Assembly: GCA_030148225.1 (NCBI GenBank)
Contig: JASBTX010000042.1
Location: 310,001 to 374,000 of the forward strand
DNA: 64,000 nucleotides
Reading direction: 5' to 3'
Source of the DNA: Paracoccaceae bacterium
Lineage (GTDB): Bacteria > Pseudomonadota > Alphaproteobacteria > Rhodobacterales > Rhodobacteraceae
Under the pieces are notes generated by a model, which worked only from the letters and a program-made list of their open reading frames with translations, was not told where the DNA came from and made no database searches. The first letter of the stretch is position 1. Each line of letters begins with the position of its first letter. Shown here one piece after another: positions 44,318 through 52,931 of this stretch. The position numbers were made by a program, and so were the translations under genes.

Positions 44318-44673
44318 CAGACCAGCACGGTGATCAGGAGAATCAGAACAAAGAGGATGTTCAGGCCGATACTGCCCCAGAGATCGGCCAAGCGGTTGGC
44401 GCGCAGCCTTTCGCGGTCGATGCCCAGCAAATAGCTGCGGCAGATATGATGCGATTTTCTGAGTGCCGCCGCGTCGATCTGTTTCATGAGCTTGGGATTG
44501 GCCATGCGCGCCTGGGCATCGACCAGATCACGTCCGGCCCGCCGGACAAAGCGTGGCAGCAGTCGTCCGGCCCTGTCGAGGCGCCGGGCCAGTGTCGTGC
44601 CGCCGACACCCAGCCGGTCGCCCAGCAATTCCGATAGTTCGCTACATAGCGCGGTGACATCTTCGCGGGTCAT
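44302..44673 (-). CDS. hypothetical protein with C-terminal membrane anchor
   Basis: A 123-residue protein I do not recognise. The N-terminal two-thirds is basic and helical (GTTLARRLDRAGRLLPRFVR and LMKQIDAAALRKSHHICRSYL). The C-terminus is a single strong hydrophobic segment, IGLNILFVLILLITVLVW, near the end, suggesting a tail-anchored membrane protein. I start at ATG 44673 rather than 44712 because the intervening codons look non-coding. Convergent with glyA. Probably a Rhodobacterales-specific conserved gene. Confidence 0.6.
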   Translation of the reverse strand: MTREDVTALCSELSELLGDRLGVGGTTLARRLDRAGRLLPRFVRRAGRDLVDAQARMANPKLMKQIDAAALRKSHHICRSYLLGIDRERLRANRLADLWGSIGLNILFVLILLITVLVWRGFV

Positions 44674-44752
44674 GCGCGAAGCATAGCCAGTACCGCGCTG
44701 CGCCTCAATCACTGTGGCGTTTCGCCGGGGCGGGCGCTAAGGCTGGTCCACT

Positions 44753-45517
44753 ATGCTGAATGTCGTTTCATATGGTGATGAGCGTGCCGGACCGGCCCTT
44801 GTGATCGCCCATGGCCTGTTCGGATCGGCCCGAAACTGGGGCGTGATCGCGCGGCGGCTTGCCGATGAGCGCCGGGTGCTGGCGGTGGATATGCGCAATC
44901 ACGGGCAAAGCCCGTGGACCGAGCGCCATGGATACCCCGAAATGGCCGACGATCTGAGAGAGGTGATCGGGGAGAACGGTCCGGTGGACGTTCTTGGCCA
45001 CTCGATGGGCGGGAAAGCCGCGATGGTGCTGGCGCTGACCCACCCGTCACTGGTGCGGCGACTGGTGGTCGCGGATATCGCCCCGGTGGCCTATGCCCAT
45101 TCGCAGATCGGGCATGTCCGGGCGCTGCAATCGCTGGATATTTCCGATGTCCGCCGTCGCAGCGAAGCCGCGCCAAAACTGGCGGAGGTGGTGGAAGAAC
45201 CGGCGCTGCAGTCTTTTTTTCTGCAATCTCTGGATCTTTCGGGTGAGCGCGCGGCATGGCGGCTGAACCTTGATGTGCTGGCCCGAGACATGCCCCGGAT
45301 CATGGGATTTCCGGATATCAGCGGACGATTTGTTGGCCCGGCCCTGTTTCTGACCGGGACGGAGTCAGACTATGTCGGGCGCGAGCACCGCGAAAGAATA
45401 AGGGCGCTGTTTCCGCGCGCGCGGTTTGCGGGCATTCCCGGCGCGGGACATTGGCTGCACGCCGAAAAGCCGCGGGAATTCGAAGCGGCCATCCGTGTGT
45501 TTCTGACGGCGAGCTAG
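44753..45517 (+). CDS. alpha/beta fold hydrolase (YbfF-like esterase)
   Basis: A 254-residue alpha/beta hydrolase. The oxyanion region is IAHGLFGSARNWG, the nucleophile elbow is VLGHSMGGKAAM (Ser), the acid lies near GTESDYVG, and the catalytic His is in GAGHWLHAEKP. The DMRNHGQSPW segment is typical of the YbfF/EPHX-like esterase group that acts on short-chain or thio esters. Substrate unknown. The 93-bp region after it holds a repeat copy. Confidence 0.85.
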   Translation: MLNVVSYGDERAGPALVIAHGLFGSARNWGVIARRLADERRVLAVDMRNHGQSPWTERHGYPEMADDLREVIGENGPVDVLGHSMGGKAAMVLALTHPSLVRRLVVADIAPVAYAHSQIGHVRALQSLDISDVRRRSEAAPKLAEVVEEPALQSFFLQSLDLSGERAAWRLNLDVLARDMPRIMGFPDISGRFVGPALFLTGTESDYVGREHRERIRALFPRARFAGIPGAGHWLHAEKPREFEAAIRVFLTAS

Positions 45518-45521
45518 CGCG

Positions 45522-45590
45522 GGAAGGGGGCGTTGCCCCTCGCGCCGGGCGCGCCCGCCGCTCACCCCAAGGTATTGGGGGAACAATGAG
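45522..45590 (-). repeat. intergenic repeat, box plus hairpin (copy 4, inverted)
   Basis: On the minus strand the box reads TCATTGTTCCCCCAATACCT (45589-45570), matching copy 1 at 17 of 20 positions. It is followed in the same order by GC-rich inverted repeats, GGGCGCGCCC and then GGGGC-AAC-GCCCC (45539-45527). It lies between two convergent genes. Confidence 0.65.
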
Positions 45591-45610
45591 ACATACCGAC
45601 GGGTGTGGTT

Positions 45611-46981
45611 TCAGTAGCTGTAGGCGTCATAGATGCGGCTGATATCGCCTGCCCAGTCCGACTGGTAATGGCCAAGAAGCTCGTCTGCGGGGGTCTGGCC
45701 GCTGGCGAGGCTTTCGCGCAGGGCGTTCAGGAAATGGGTTTCATCTGGGATGAGCCCGCCAGCGCCGGGCACCGCCCGGGCGGCGAGGCCGGTCTCGGCG
45801 ATGTCGACAACCTCGCGGGCGAGGTCGTGCATGCGGATGCCGTCAACCTCGGCCTGAAGGGCGTCGCGGGCGGCGGCAACGCGCAATGCTTCGCGTGTTT
45901 CGGTGTTCCAGCCCTTTGCAAGATCCCATGCGGCATCGAGCGCATTCTGATCATAGGTCAGCCCGACCCAGAGCGCGGGCAGCGCGCAAAGACGCCGCCA
46001 GGGGCCGCCATCGGCGCCGCGCATTTCGATGAATTTCTTCAGCCGCGCCTCGGGGAAGATCGTTGTCAGGTGATCGGCCCAGTCCGACAGGGTGGGTGTT
46101 TCGCCGGGCAGTGCCGGTAGTTCACCGCGCAGGAAATCGCGGAAGGACTGGCCCAGCGCATCGTGATAGATGCCGTCGCGATAGACGAAATACATCGGCA
46201 CATCGAGCGCGTAGTCGACCCAGCGTTCGAAGCCGAAGCCATCCTCGAAAACAAAGGGGATCATGCCCGTGCGTGCGGCATCCAGATCACGCCAGACCCG
46301 GCTGCGATAGGATTTCTGCCCGTTGACCCGGCCTTCGAGAAAGGGGGAATTTGCAAAAAGCGCGGTGGCGACAGGCTGGAGCGCCACGGCGACGCGCATT
46401 TTCTGAACCATATCGGCCTCGGAGGCGAAATCGAGGTTCACCTGTACCGTGCAGGTCCGGTACATCATGATTTTGCCATGGGTGCCGACGCGGTCCATGT
46501 AATCGGTCATAAGCCGGTAGCGCCCCTTGGGCATCATCGGCATATCCTCGTGCCGCCATTCCGGCGCGGCGCCAAGGCCGATGAAACGTGCGCCGATCCT
46601 GTCGGCGACCGCGCGCACTTCGCTGAGGTGCTGGTTGACCTCATCGCAGGTCTCGTGGATCGAGGCCAGCGGTGCGCCGGATAGCTCGAGCTGGCCGCCC
46701 GGTTCAAGCGATACGTTCGCACCGTCTTTGGTCAGGCCGATGATGTTTCCCGCCTCTTCCAGCGGTGCCCAGCCAAATTCGTCGCGCAGCCCCTCGAGTA
46801 CGGCGCGGACCGAGCGTTCGCCATCATAGGGCAGGGGTTTGTGGGTATCCTTGCAATAGCCGAATTTCTCGTGCTCGGTGCCGATACGCCATTCCTCTTT
46901 GGGCTTGCAGCCCTCGGCCAGATATTCGGCCAGCTGATCGTGATGTTCGATCGGCCCGCCGCCGGATTGGGGAATGGACAT
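45611..46981 (-). CDS. glutamate--cysteine ligase, alphaproteobacterial/plant type
   Basis: A 456-residue GCS2-type ligase. The N-terminal WRIGTEHEKFGY carries active-site acids, LEPGGQLELSGAP is the glutamate-binding region, and MYRTCTVQVNLDF follows. These match the plant/alphaproteobacterial class (GshA-like). It makes gamma-glutamylcysteine, the first step of glutathione synthesis. I start at the ATG at 46981 (the frame runs four codons further). It is read opposite to the hydrolase at 44753. Confidence 0.93.
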   Translation of the reverse strand: MSIPQSGGGPIEHHDQLAEYLAEGCKPKEEWRIGTEHEKFGYCKDTHKPLPYDGERSVRAVLEGLRDEFGWAPLEEAGNIIGLTKDGANVSLEPGGQLELSGAPLASIHETCDEVNQHLSEVRAVADRIGARFIGLGAAPEWRHEDMPMMPKGRYRLMTDYMDRVGTHGKIMMYRTCTVQVNLDFASEADMVQKMRVAVALQPVATALFANSPFLEGRVNGQKSYRSRVWRDLDAARTGMIPFVFEDGFGFERWVDYALDVPMYFVYRDGIYHDALGQSFRDFLRGELPALPGETPTLSDWADHLTTIFPEARLKKFIEMRGADGGPWRRLCALPALWVGLTYDQNALDAAWDLAKGWNTETREALRVAAARDALQAEVDGIRMHDLAREVVDIAETGLAARAVPGAGGLIPDETHFLNALRESLASGQTPADELLGHYQSDWAGDISRIYDAYSY

Positions 46982-47114
46982 GGCTGGGTGCACCTTTCGC
47001 GAGGGATCATGCCGGGCACCAACGGGTGCAGAGAATTCGAATGGCTGTCAAGACCCTGTGTAGACAATTGCGGAAACAGACATATAGGCTCAAACCAATC
47101 AACCAGGGAGAGTA

Positions 47115-47672
47115 ATGATGAGGGAAATTGCCGGAAAATGGGCCACCCGATGGCTGATCGTTTTACTGACTGTGTTGGTCTGGACGGGTCAGCCTACAGC
47201 GTTGCGGGCAAATCCGAATAATGACGAAGAAACCCGTGTCGTCGTCAAATCAACCTATAGCCAGGAAGAATTCACACGGCTGTTTCCAAACGAGATCGCG
47301 GAGATCGAAAGAGCGTTTCAGCGCGGCAAAAACATCAAGATTGGCGGGTTTTCCGGGAACATGTCGACATGGCTGATCCAGATGGCCGATTTTGACCGGC
47401 GCAAGACATTCCGCCTGATCAAGGACATGGGCAAGCTGAAAACCAGGCAAAAGCGGGTGGCGCGGCTGAAGCAGGAAGATACGCGCGTCCGGAAACTGAT
47501 CGCGAATGTCAAGAAATCGATCAAGCGTTTCGAGGCCAAACTGGCCAAGCGCGACACGGTGCCGATCCGGCTGGCGTTGCGGGCCGAGCGTTCGCGCCTG
47601 AAGCGGACGCTGAAGTTCCAGGAGGGGCTGAAGGCATGGATGACGGCCCCGATGGAGGGCACACGGAAATAG
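47115..47672 (+). CDS. hypothetical exported basic coiled-coil protein
   Basis: 185 residues that I do not recognise. A probable signal peptide (RWLIVLLTVLVWTGQPTALRA) is followed by a short acidic stretch, then a strongly basic helical region (KTRQKRVARLKQEDTRVRKL and LKRTLKFQEGL) likely to form a coiled coil. The mature protein would be a periplasmic or secreted basic protein. Two start codons are adjacent (ATG 47115 and 47118), after an AGGGAGA ribosome site. It is divergent from the glutamate-cysteine ligase and convergent with the next gene. Confidence 0.6.
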   Translation: MMREIAGKWATRWLIVLLTVLVWTGQPTALRANPNNDEETRVVVKSTYSQEEFTRLFPNEIAEIERAFQRGKNIKIGGFSGNMSTWLIQMADFDRRKTFRLIKDMGKLKTRQKRVARLKQEDTRVRKLIANVKKSIKRFEAKLAKRDTVPIRLALRAERSRLKRTLKFQEGLKAWMTAPMEGTRK

Positions 47673-47684
47673 ATCGCGTCTCGC

Positions 47685-48197
47685 TCAGGTCAACCCGCCG
47701 GGGCGTTGCCAGACCACGATCTGCTCCATGCTGTCGTGATGCGTCGCCCGCACGAGGTGGTCGGGATCAAGGCCGGGCAGGGCGATGAAGGCGTCATAAA
47801 GCACATCGGCGCCCTTGGCGGCGGCGGGCACAACAAGGGCCGCGTCGGTGGTGTTGTGCAGATACCACATCTTTTTTCCGTCCGCAGTCTGGCCAAGTTC
47901 GAGCCGGGTCAGGCTGTCCAGCGAAACAGAGCCGCCATAAAACGGGCCGAAATAGGATATCCGCCCTTCGTCGAGCTGTACCACGCCCGGGCCACCCTTG
48001 CCGGTGCGGAACATGACCCGGCGCGCCGCGATCAAGGTCAGCCCGGTGGCCACCAACATGATTGCAAGGCCGACGCCCTGCAAAAACAGGCTCTGACGCA
48101 GAAAGAGCCAGGCCCCAAAGCCCAGCAGCAGCATCATGGCGATGACCTCGCGCCATTTCGTGATCTCTTCCTGTATTTCGGGGCGAATAAAGCTCAT
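47685..48197 (-). CDS. hypothetical membrane protein downstream of rsmE
   Basis: A 170-residue protein with two close membrane helices (about residues 19-34 and 39-57) and a cytoplasmic C-terminal beta-rich part (GKGGPGVVQLDEGRISYFGP). The two-helix hairpin plus a PH-like soluble domain is a common layout, but I do not recognise a family. Its start overlaps the stop of rsmE by 4 nt, so they are co-translated. Confidence 0.65.
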   Translation of the reverse strand: MSFIRPEIQEEITKWREVIAMMLLLGFGAWLFLRQSLFLQGVGLAIMLVATGLTLIAARRVMFRTGKGGPGVVQLDEGRISYFGPFYGGSVSLDSLTRLELGQTADGKKMWYLHNTTDAALVVPAAAKGADVLYDAFIALPGLDPDHLVRATHHDSMEQIVVWQRPGGLT

Positions 48198-48919
48198 CTC
48201 CAGTCCCCCAGCATGGATTGCCAGAGTGTCAGCGCGGCAACGGCGGCGGTATCGGCGCGCAGAATACGGGGGCCGAGGCTGATCGGGCAGGCGGCAGGGT
48301 GGGCCGCGATCCTGTCGCGCTCTTTTGCGCTGAAACCGCCTTCGGGGCCGATCAGGATGGCCCAGGGCTGGCCGGGTTCGGCCGTATCCAGCCCTGTCTT
48401 TTGTCCGGCGAGCGCCTCGTCACAGAACATCAGGCGGCGGTCGTCTGGCCATTGATCAAGCAGGCGTTCCAGCGGGATCATCGCGTCGACTGGCGGGACA
48501 TATGTGCCGCCGCATTGTTCCGCTGCTTCGATCGCGTGGGCCTGCAGCCGGTCCTGCCGCAGCCTTTCGGCATTGGTGAATTCGGTCTGTACCGGCTGAA
48601 TGCGCGCCGCGCCCATTTCGGTGGCCTTTTCGACGATGAAATCGGTGCGCGCCTTGCGGATCGGGGCAAAGATCAGCCAGAGATCGGGCGGCAGCAAGAG
48701 CGGGCGGGTCTGGTGCAATACACGCAATGTACCGGCGCGTTTGCCGCGTTCTGACACGTCGGACATGAACTCTCCGTCGCGGCCGTTAAAGAGTGTTACC
48801 GCGTCGCCGATTTCCCGCCGCATCACACCAAAGAGATAATGCGCCTGATCCCGCGACAGCGCGACCGGTTGCCCGGGTGACAGGGGCTGATCTACATAGA
48901 GGCGAATTCTGGGAGCCAT
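48194..48919 (-). CDS. rsmE: 16S rRNA (uracil(1498)-N(3))-methyltransferase RsmE
   Basis: A 241-residue SPOUT-class methyltransferase. The N-terminal PUA-like part contains DQAHYLFGVMRR, and the C-terminal knot has ILIGPEGGFSAKERD and LGPRILRADTAAVAAL, the SAM-binding loops of RsmE. It methylates U1498 of 16S rRNA. The start is 11 bp from the divergent ubiA start, so the two promoters must overlap the opposite genes or lie very close together. Confidence 0.95.
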   Translation of the reverse strand: MAPRIRLYVDQPLSPGQPVALSRDQAHYLFGVMRREIGDAVTLFNGRDGEFMSDVSERGKRAGTLRVLHQTRPLLLPPDLWLIFAPIRKARTDFIVEKATEMGAARIQPVQTEFTNAERLRQDRLQAHAIEAAEQCGGTYVPPVDAMIPLERLLDQWPDDRRLMFCDEALAGQKTGLDTAEPGQPWAILIGPEGGFSAKERDRIAAHPAACPISLGPRILRADTAAVAALTLWQSMLGDWR

Positions 48920-48930
48920 GCGGATGTTTT

Positions 48931-49896
48931 ATGGTCAGTAGAGACAAAGCACCAGAGGGCCGGGTTGCCGACGCGGTGGCCCGGAACTGGGTTGATCTGC
49001 GGGCGCCTGCATGGTCGCGGCCCTATCTGCGCCTGTCGCGGGCCGACCGGCCCATTGGCACGTGGTTGCTGCTTTTGCCCTGCTGGTGGGGTATTCTGCT
49101 GGCGGCATGGGCCGATCCCGCCGGGTTTGGCCTGCTTGATCTTTGGCTTGTCACTGGCACGGCGGCGGGGGCCTGGCTCATGCGGGGGGCGGGGTGTACC
49201 TGGAATGACATCACTGACCGCGATTTCGACGCGCAGGTGGCGCGCACACGTTCGCGCCCGATCCCGTCGGGGCAGGTGACGGTTGCCGGGGCGGCCGTCT
49301 GGCTGGTTTTACAGGCGCTCATCGCCTTTGTCATTCTGCTGAGCTTCAACAAGACGGCCATCATGCTGGGCATCGCCGCGCTTGTTCCGGTGGCGATTTA
49401 TCCCTTTGCCAAGCGGTTTACATGGTGGCCGCAGGTGTTTCTGGGCATCGCTTTCAACTGGGGTGCCCTTCTGGGATGGGCGGCGCATGGTGGATCGCTG
49501 GGGCTTGCACCGGTGCTGCTCTATCTGGCCGGGATCGCATGGACACTTTTCTACGATACGATCTATGCCCATCAGGATACCGAGGATGACGCGCTGATCG
49601 GTGTGAAATCCACCGCCCGTCTGTTTGGCAACTCCAGCCGCTACTGGCTGCGGGGTTTTCTGCTGCTCAGCGTCGTGCTGTTCGCGATGGCGGTGCTGGC
49701 CGCTGCCGGGCAGGCACGTGGGCCTTCTGTCGGCCTGGTCCTCGCAGGTGTGGCGGGTTTTGGTCTGCATCTTGTCTGGCAGCTTGGGCAGCTGGACATT
49801 GATGATCCCCGGAACTGCCTGCGTTTGTTCCGGTCGAACCGGGATGCGGGATTGATCCCTGTGCTATTTCTTGCCGCCGGAATTATCCTGAATTGA
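48931..49896 (+). CDS. ubiA: 4-hydroxybenzoate octaprenyltransferase
   Basis: A 321-residue polyprenyltransferase with about eight membrane segments. The first Asp-rich motif is NDITDRDFD within GCTWNDITDRDFDAQVART, and the second is DTIYAHQDTEDD. It prenylates 4-hydroxybenzoate in ubiquinone synthesis at the inner membrane. I start at the ATG at 48931, as the frame further upstream would overlap rsmE extensively. Confidence 0.93.
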   Translation: MVSRDKAPEGRVADAVARNWVDLRAPAWSRPYLRLSRADRPIGTWLLLLPCWWGILLAAWADPAGFGLLDLWLVTGTAAGAWLMRGAGCTWNDITDRDFDAQVARTRSRPIPSGQVTVAGAAVWLVLQALIAFVILLSFNKTAIMLGIAALVPVAIYPFAKRFTWWPQVFLGIAFNWGALLGWAAHGGSLGLAPVLLYLAGIAWTLFYDTIYAHQDTEDDALIGVKSTARLFGNSSRYWLRGFLLLSVVLFAMAVLAAAGQARGPSVGLVLAGVAGFGLHLVWQLGQLDIDDPRNCLRLFRSNRDAGLIPVLFLAAGIILN

Positions 49897-49960
49897 TCTG
49901 CCTGATGAGACGTCTTACACAGGCCCGTGGATTCCCGGACCAGCGCTGAAGCAGAGGCTG

Positions 49961-51913
49961 ATGAAACTCAAGAAAACGGTATTGACCCTTTTGGTTTTTG
50001 GCTTGGCGGCCGGGCTTGCCGTGCTGTCGGCGATGGGCGGCGCGGTGCTGATGGAGGAACGCTCGAAAAAGGCGGTGCGCACCGCGCTGACGCTTGATGG
50101 ATATGATTGGGTCACGGTGAAGTCAGACGGAACATTGGTACATCTGAGCGGTACGGCCGAGGATGAGGCATCGCGTTTCGGCGCGCTCAGGGTCGCGGGA
50201 CGGGTTGTCGATTCGGAAAATCTCGTCGACCAGATGGATGTGCTGGACCCGCTGTCGCTGGCGCCGCCGCATTTCTCGGTCGAGATACTGCGCAATGATG
50301 ACGAGGTGTCGCTGATCGGGCTGGTTCCGGCGTCGACGGACCGGGCGATGATCGTTGATGTGCTCTCGGACCTCGAGGGTTCGCCCACCGTGACTGATAT
50401 GTTGGAAACAGCGAATTTTGCTGAACCGGATGGCTGGGACGTTGCGCTTACATTCGGGCTGGATGCGCTGGAGCAATTGTCGCGATCAAAGATTTCAATT
50501 GATGCCAGCCGGGTCGCTGTAACGTCCATTGCCGATAGCGGGGCAGAGAAACAGGCGCTGGAGGCCGCGCTGGAGGCCGCCAAACCACCGGCGATCAGGC
50601 TGAACCTTGATATCTCGGCGCCACGACCCGCGATCACGCCCTTTACGCTGCGCTATATTCTGGATGCCGAAGGCGGAAGGTTTGACGCTTGTTCGGCCGA
50701 TACGGACGAGGATCGCAGGCGCATCATCGATGCGGCCAATGCGGCAGGGCTGACCGATACAGAGGCGCGCTGTACACTGGGGTTGGGCGTGCCCTCGCCC
50801 AAATGGGCCGAGGCGGTCGAAAAGGCGTTGAAAGCGCTGAGTGAGCTGGGCGGGGGCGCGGTGACGTTTTCCGATGCTGACGTATCCCTGGTGGCACTGG
50901 ACACAACGCCGCAGGTCGTTTTTGATCAGGTGATCGGAGAGCTGGAGGCCAGCCTGCCCGAGGTGTTTTCGCTGAATGCAGTGCTACCTGAAAAGGTCGT
51001 GGTTGACGGCACCGGCGAAAGCGAGGTGCCGGAGTTTGTGGCCACGCTCAGCCCCGAAGGCATGGTGCAGCTGCGCGGTCGCCTGACCACGGCGCGCGAC
51101 CGTGACCTTGTCGGCAGCTTTGCGCGGGCGAATTTCGGCAGTGACGAGGTTTATGCAGCCGCGCGGATCGACCCGGACCTGCCGGATGGTTGGACAGTGC
51201 GCGTATTGTCGGGCCTCGAGGCCTTGTCAGGATTGGATCGTGGTTCGCTGGTGGTTCAGGCCGATTATCTCGAGTTGCGCGGTGAAACCGGCAACCCCGC
51301 TGCAAATGGGGATATCGCGCGGCTGTTGTCTGACAAGCTGGGTGAAGGCCAGAATTTCGACCTGAACGTCACCTATATAGAGGCCGCAGTGCGAACACCT
51401 GCTGCCCTGACCGCCGAGGAATGCATCACCCGGATAAACGGCATTCTGGAGAATGACAAAATTGCATTTGCCCCCGGCAAGGCGACGCTGCAGACCGAGG
51501 CGTTTGACGTGATCGACCGACTGGCCGAGGCGTTCGAGGGTTGTGCTGATATCCGGATTGAGATTGGTGGCCATACTGACAGCCAGGGCCGGGAATCAAT
51601 GAACCTGAACCTCAGCCAGTTTCGGGCCGATACGGTGCTGAATGCGCTTTTGGCGCGGGATGTGCTGACCACGAACCTGACTGCCAAGGGTTATGGCGAA
51701 ACCCAGCCCATTGCCGATAACGGCACCGAAGAAGGCCGTGAGGCCAATCGCAGGATCGCGTTTCGGCTGATCACGGAAGAAGAAACCGAGGCGGCCGCCG
51801 CCAACACCGCCGAGCAGGCCGCTGCGGAATCGGAGGGGGCCGAAGAACCGCATGCAGCGGATGAGGAACATCCCGCAGAGGACAACGAAGGGACGAATAA
51901 TGAACAGAACTGA
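49961..51913 (+). CDS. OmpA family protein, large, with acidic tail
   Basis: A 650-residue envelope protein. The N-terminus has a membrane segment or uncleaved signal (TVLTLLVFGLAAGLAVLSAM). Residues up to about 480 contain repeats resembling BON-like modules (VHLSGTAEDEASRFGALRVAG, and MVQLRGRLTTARDRDLV). The OmpA C-like domain at about 480-600 includes IEIGGHTDSQGRESMNLNLSQ and a peptidoglycan-binding GYGETQPI segment. The last 45 residues are acidic and alanine-rich, unlike a typical OmpA end. The next gene starts inside its last codons. Confidence 0.85.
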   Translation: MKLKKTVLTLLVFGLAAGLAVLSAMGGAVLMEERSKKAVRTALTLDGYDWVTVKSDGTLVHLSGTAEDEASRFGALRVAGRVVDSENLVDQMDVLDPLSLAPPHFSVEILRNDDEVSLIGLVPASTDRAMIVDVLSDLEGSPTVTDMLETANFAEPDGWDVALTFGLDALEQLSRSKISIDASRVAVTSIADSGAEKQALEAALEAAKPPAIRLNLDISAPRPAITPFTLRYILDAEGGRFDACSADTDEDRRRIIDAANAAGLTDTEARCTLGLGVPSPKWAEAVEKALKALSELGGGAVTFSDADVSLVALDTTPQVVFDQVIGELEASLPEVFSLNAVLPEKVVVDGTGESEVPEFVATLSPEGMVQLRGRLTTARDRDLVGSFARANFGSDEVYAAARIDPDLPDGWTVRVLSGLEALSGLDRGSLVVQADYLELRGETGNPAANGDIARLLSDKLGEGQNFDLNVTYIEAAVRTPAALTAEECITRINGILENDKIAFAPGKATLQTEAFDVIDRLAEAFEGCADIRIEIGGHTDSQGRESMNLNLSQFRADTVLNALLARDVLTTNLTAKGYGETQPIADNGTEEGREANRRIAFRLITEEETEAAAANTAEQAAAESEGAEEPHAADEEHPAEDNEGTNNEQN

Positions 51914-52232
51914 GTTTATTATCACGATTGCCATCATCCTGTTCGTGGCCTTCGCGCTGGGATGGTTTGCCGCCTGGGCGGTTCAGCGGTTTTCGCGCAC
52001 AACGCAGGCCGACATGGGTGAGTTGGAGAATATGGCCCAGTCGCTGCACGAGGCCGAGGAAACGCGCGATCAGGCCATCCAGTATCTGCATCACCGCGAG
52101 GCCGAGTTGTCCAATCAGCTGGCGCAGACTGACGCTGAGCTATCTGCGGCGATGGAGGGGTTGCGCGCAGCGCGCCACGAGGCCGAAGAACTGCGATCCT
52201 ACATAGAAACCAACATGCAGGCGCAGGGATAA
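51900..52232 (+). CDS. small single-TM coiled-coil protein coupled to the OmpA-family gene
   Basis: A 110-residue protein with one N-terminal membrane helix (FIITIAIILFVAFALGWFAAW) and a long helical tail rich in Glu and Ala (NMAQSLHEAEETRDQ and EGLRAARHEAEELR) likely to form a coiled coil. I do not recognise a family. The ATG at 51900 overlaps the ompA-like gene by 14 nt, so the products are probably made together, perhaps as envelope partners. Confidence 0.7.
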   Translation: MNRTEFIITIAIILFVAFALGWFAAWAVQRFSRTTQADMGELENMAQSLHEAEETRDQAIQYLHHREAELSNQLAQTDAELSAAMEGLRAARHEAEELRSYIETNMQAQG

Positions 52233-52239
52233 AGGCGCG

Positions 52240-52818
52240 TCAGGCGCGCCCGCCCTCTGCCGAGAGCATCAGCGGGTTGATCCCGATGGAGCCAAGCGCC
52301 CGCGACCAGATGTCATCGCTTTGAGTGTCAAAGACGATATCGGTTGAAGATTGCGCCGTCAGCCAGCCATTCTGCTGAATTTCACCCTCGAGCTGGCCCG
52401 GCCCCCAGCCCGCATATCCCAGCGCGAGGATGCAGTTCTGAGGACCCTCGCCCCTGCCGATATCCTCGACCACATCCAGCGACGCAGTCATCCCGAAGGT
52501 ATCGTTTACCTTAAGGGTGCTGCCATCGGAATTGTAGTCGAAGGAATGCAGCACAAAGCCGCGCACACTCTCGACCGGGCCGCCAAAATGAATGCGGATC
52601 GGTTTCATGCCTTCGCTTGGCGTTATGTCGAGTTGCTGGAGCAGATCGTCCATTGTGACGTCATTGGTGGGTTTGTTGATGATCAGGCCCATTGCGCCGT
52701 CGTCGGAATGGGCGCAGATAAACACCACGCTCTTTTCGAACCTGGGATCACCCATGCTGGGCATTGCAATCAAGAGTTGACCACTCAGATCGAGCCTGTC
52801 TGAATCATTACCTGCCAT
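52240..52818 (-). CDS. YqgE/AlgH family protein
   Basis: A 192-residue DUF179 protein of usual length. DLSGQLLIAMPSMGDPRFEK near the start, CAHSDDGAMGLIINKP, HFGGPVESVRGFVLH and LGYAGWGPGQLEGEI are all family signatures. The function is not established; AlgH was first linked to alginate regulation in Pseudomonas. It is convergent with the coiled-coil gene at 51900. Confidence 0.95.
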   Translation of the reverse strand: MAGNDSDRLDLSGQLLIAMPSMGDPRFEKSVVFICAHSDDGAMGLIINKPTNDVTMDDLLQQLDITPSEGMKPIRIHFGGPVESVRGFVLHSFDYNSDGSTLKVNDTFGMTASLDVVEDIGRGEGPQNCILALGYAGWGPGQLEGEIQQNGWLTAQSSTDIVFDTQSDDIWSRALGSIGINPLMLSAEGGRA

Positions 52819-52931
52819 ATACTTAGTTTGGGTCTGATACCGGCCGTCTTCAAGGGTGTAAAAGACACGGTCACAGGCCGGTCGCCATTATGTGACTTTC
52901 CCTGCCCCGGGGATCGGTTAATTTCCATGCC

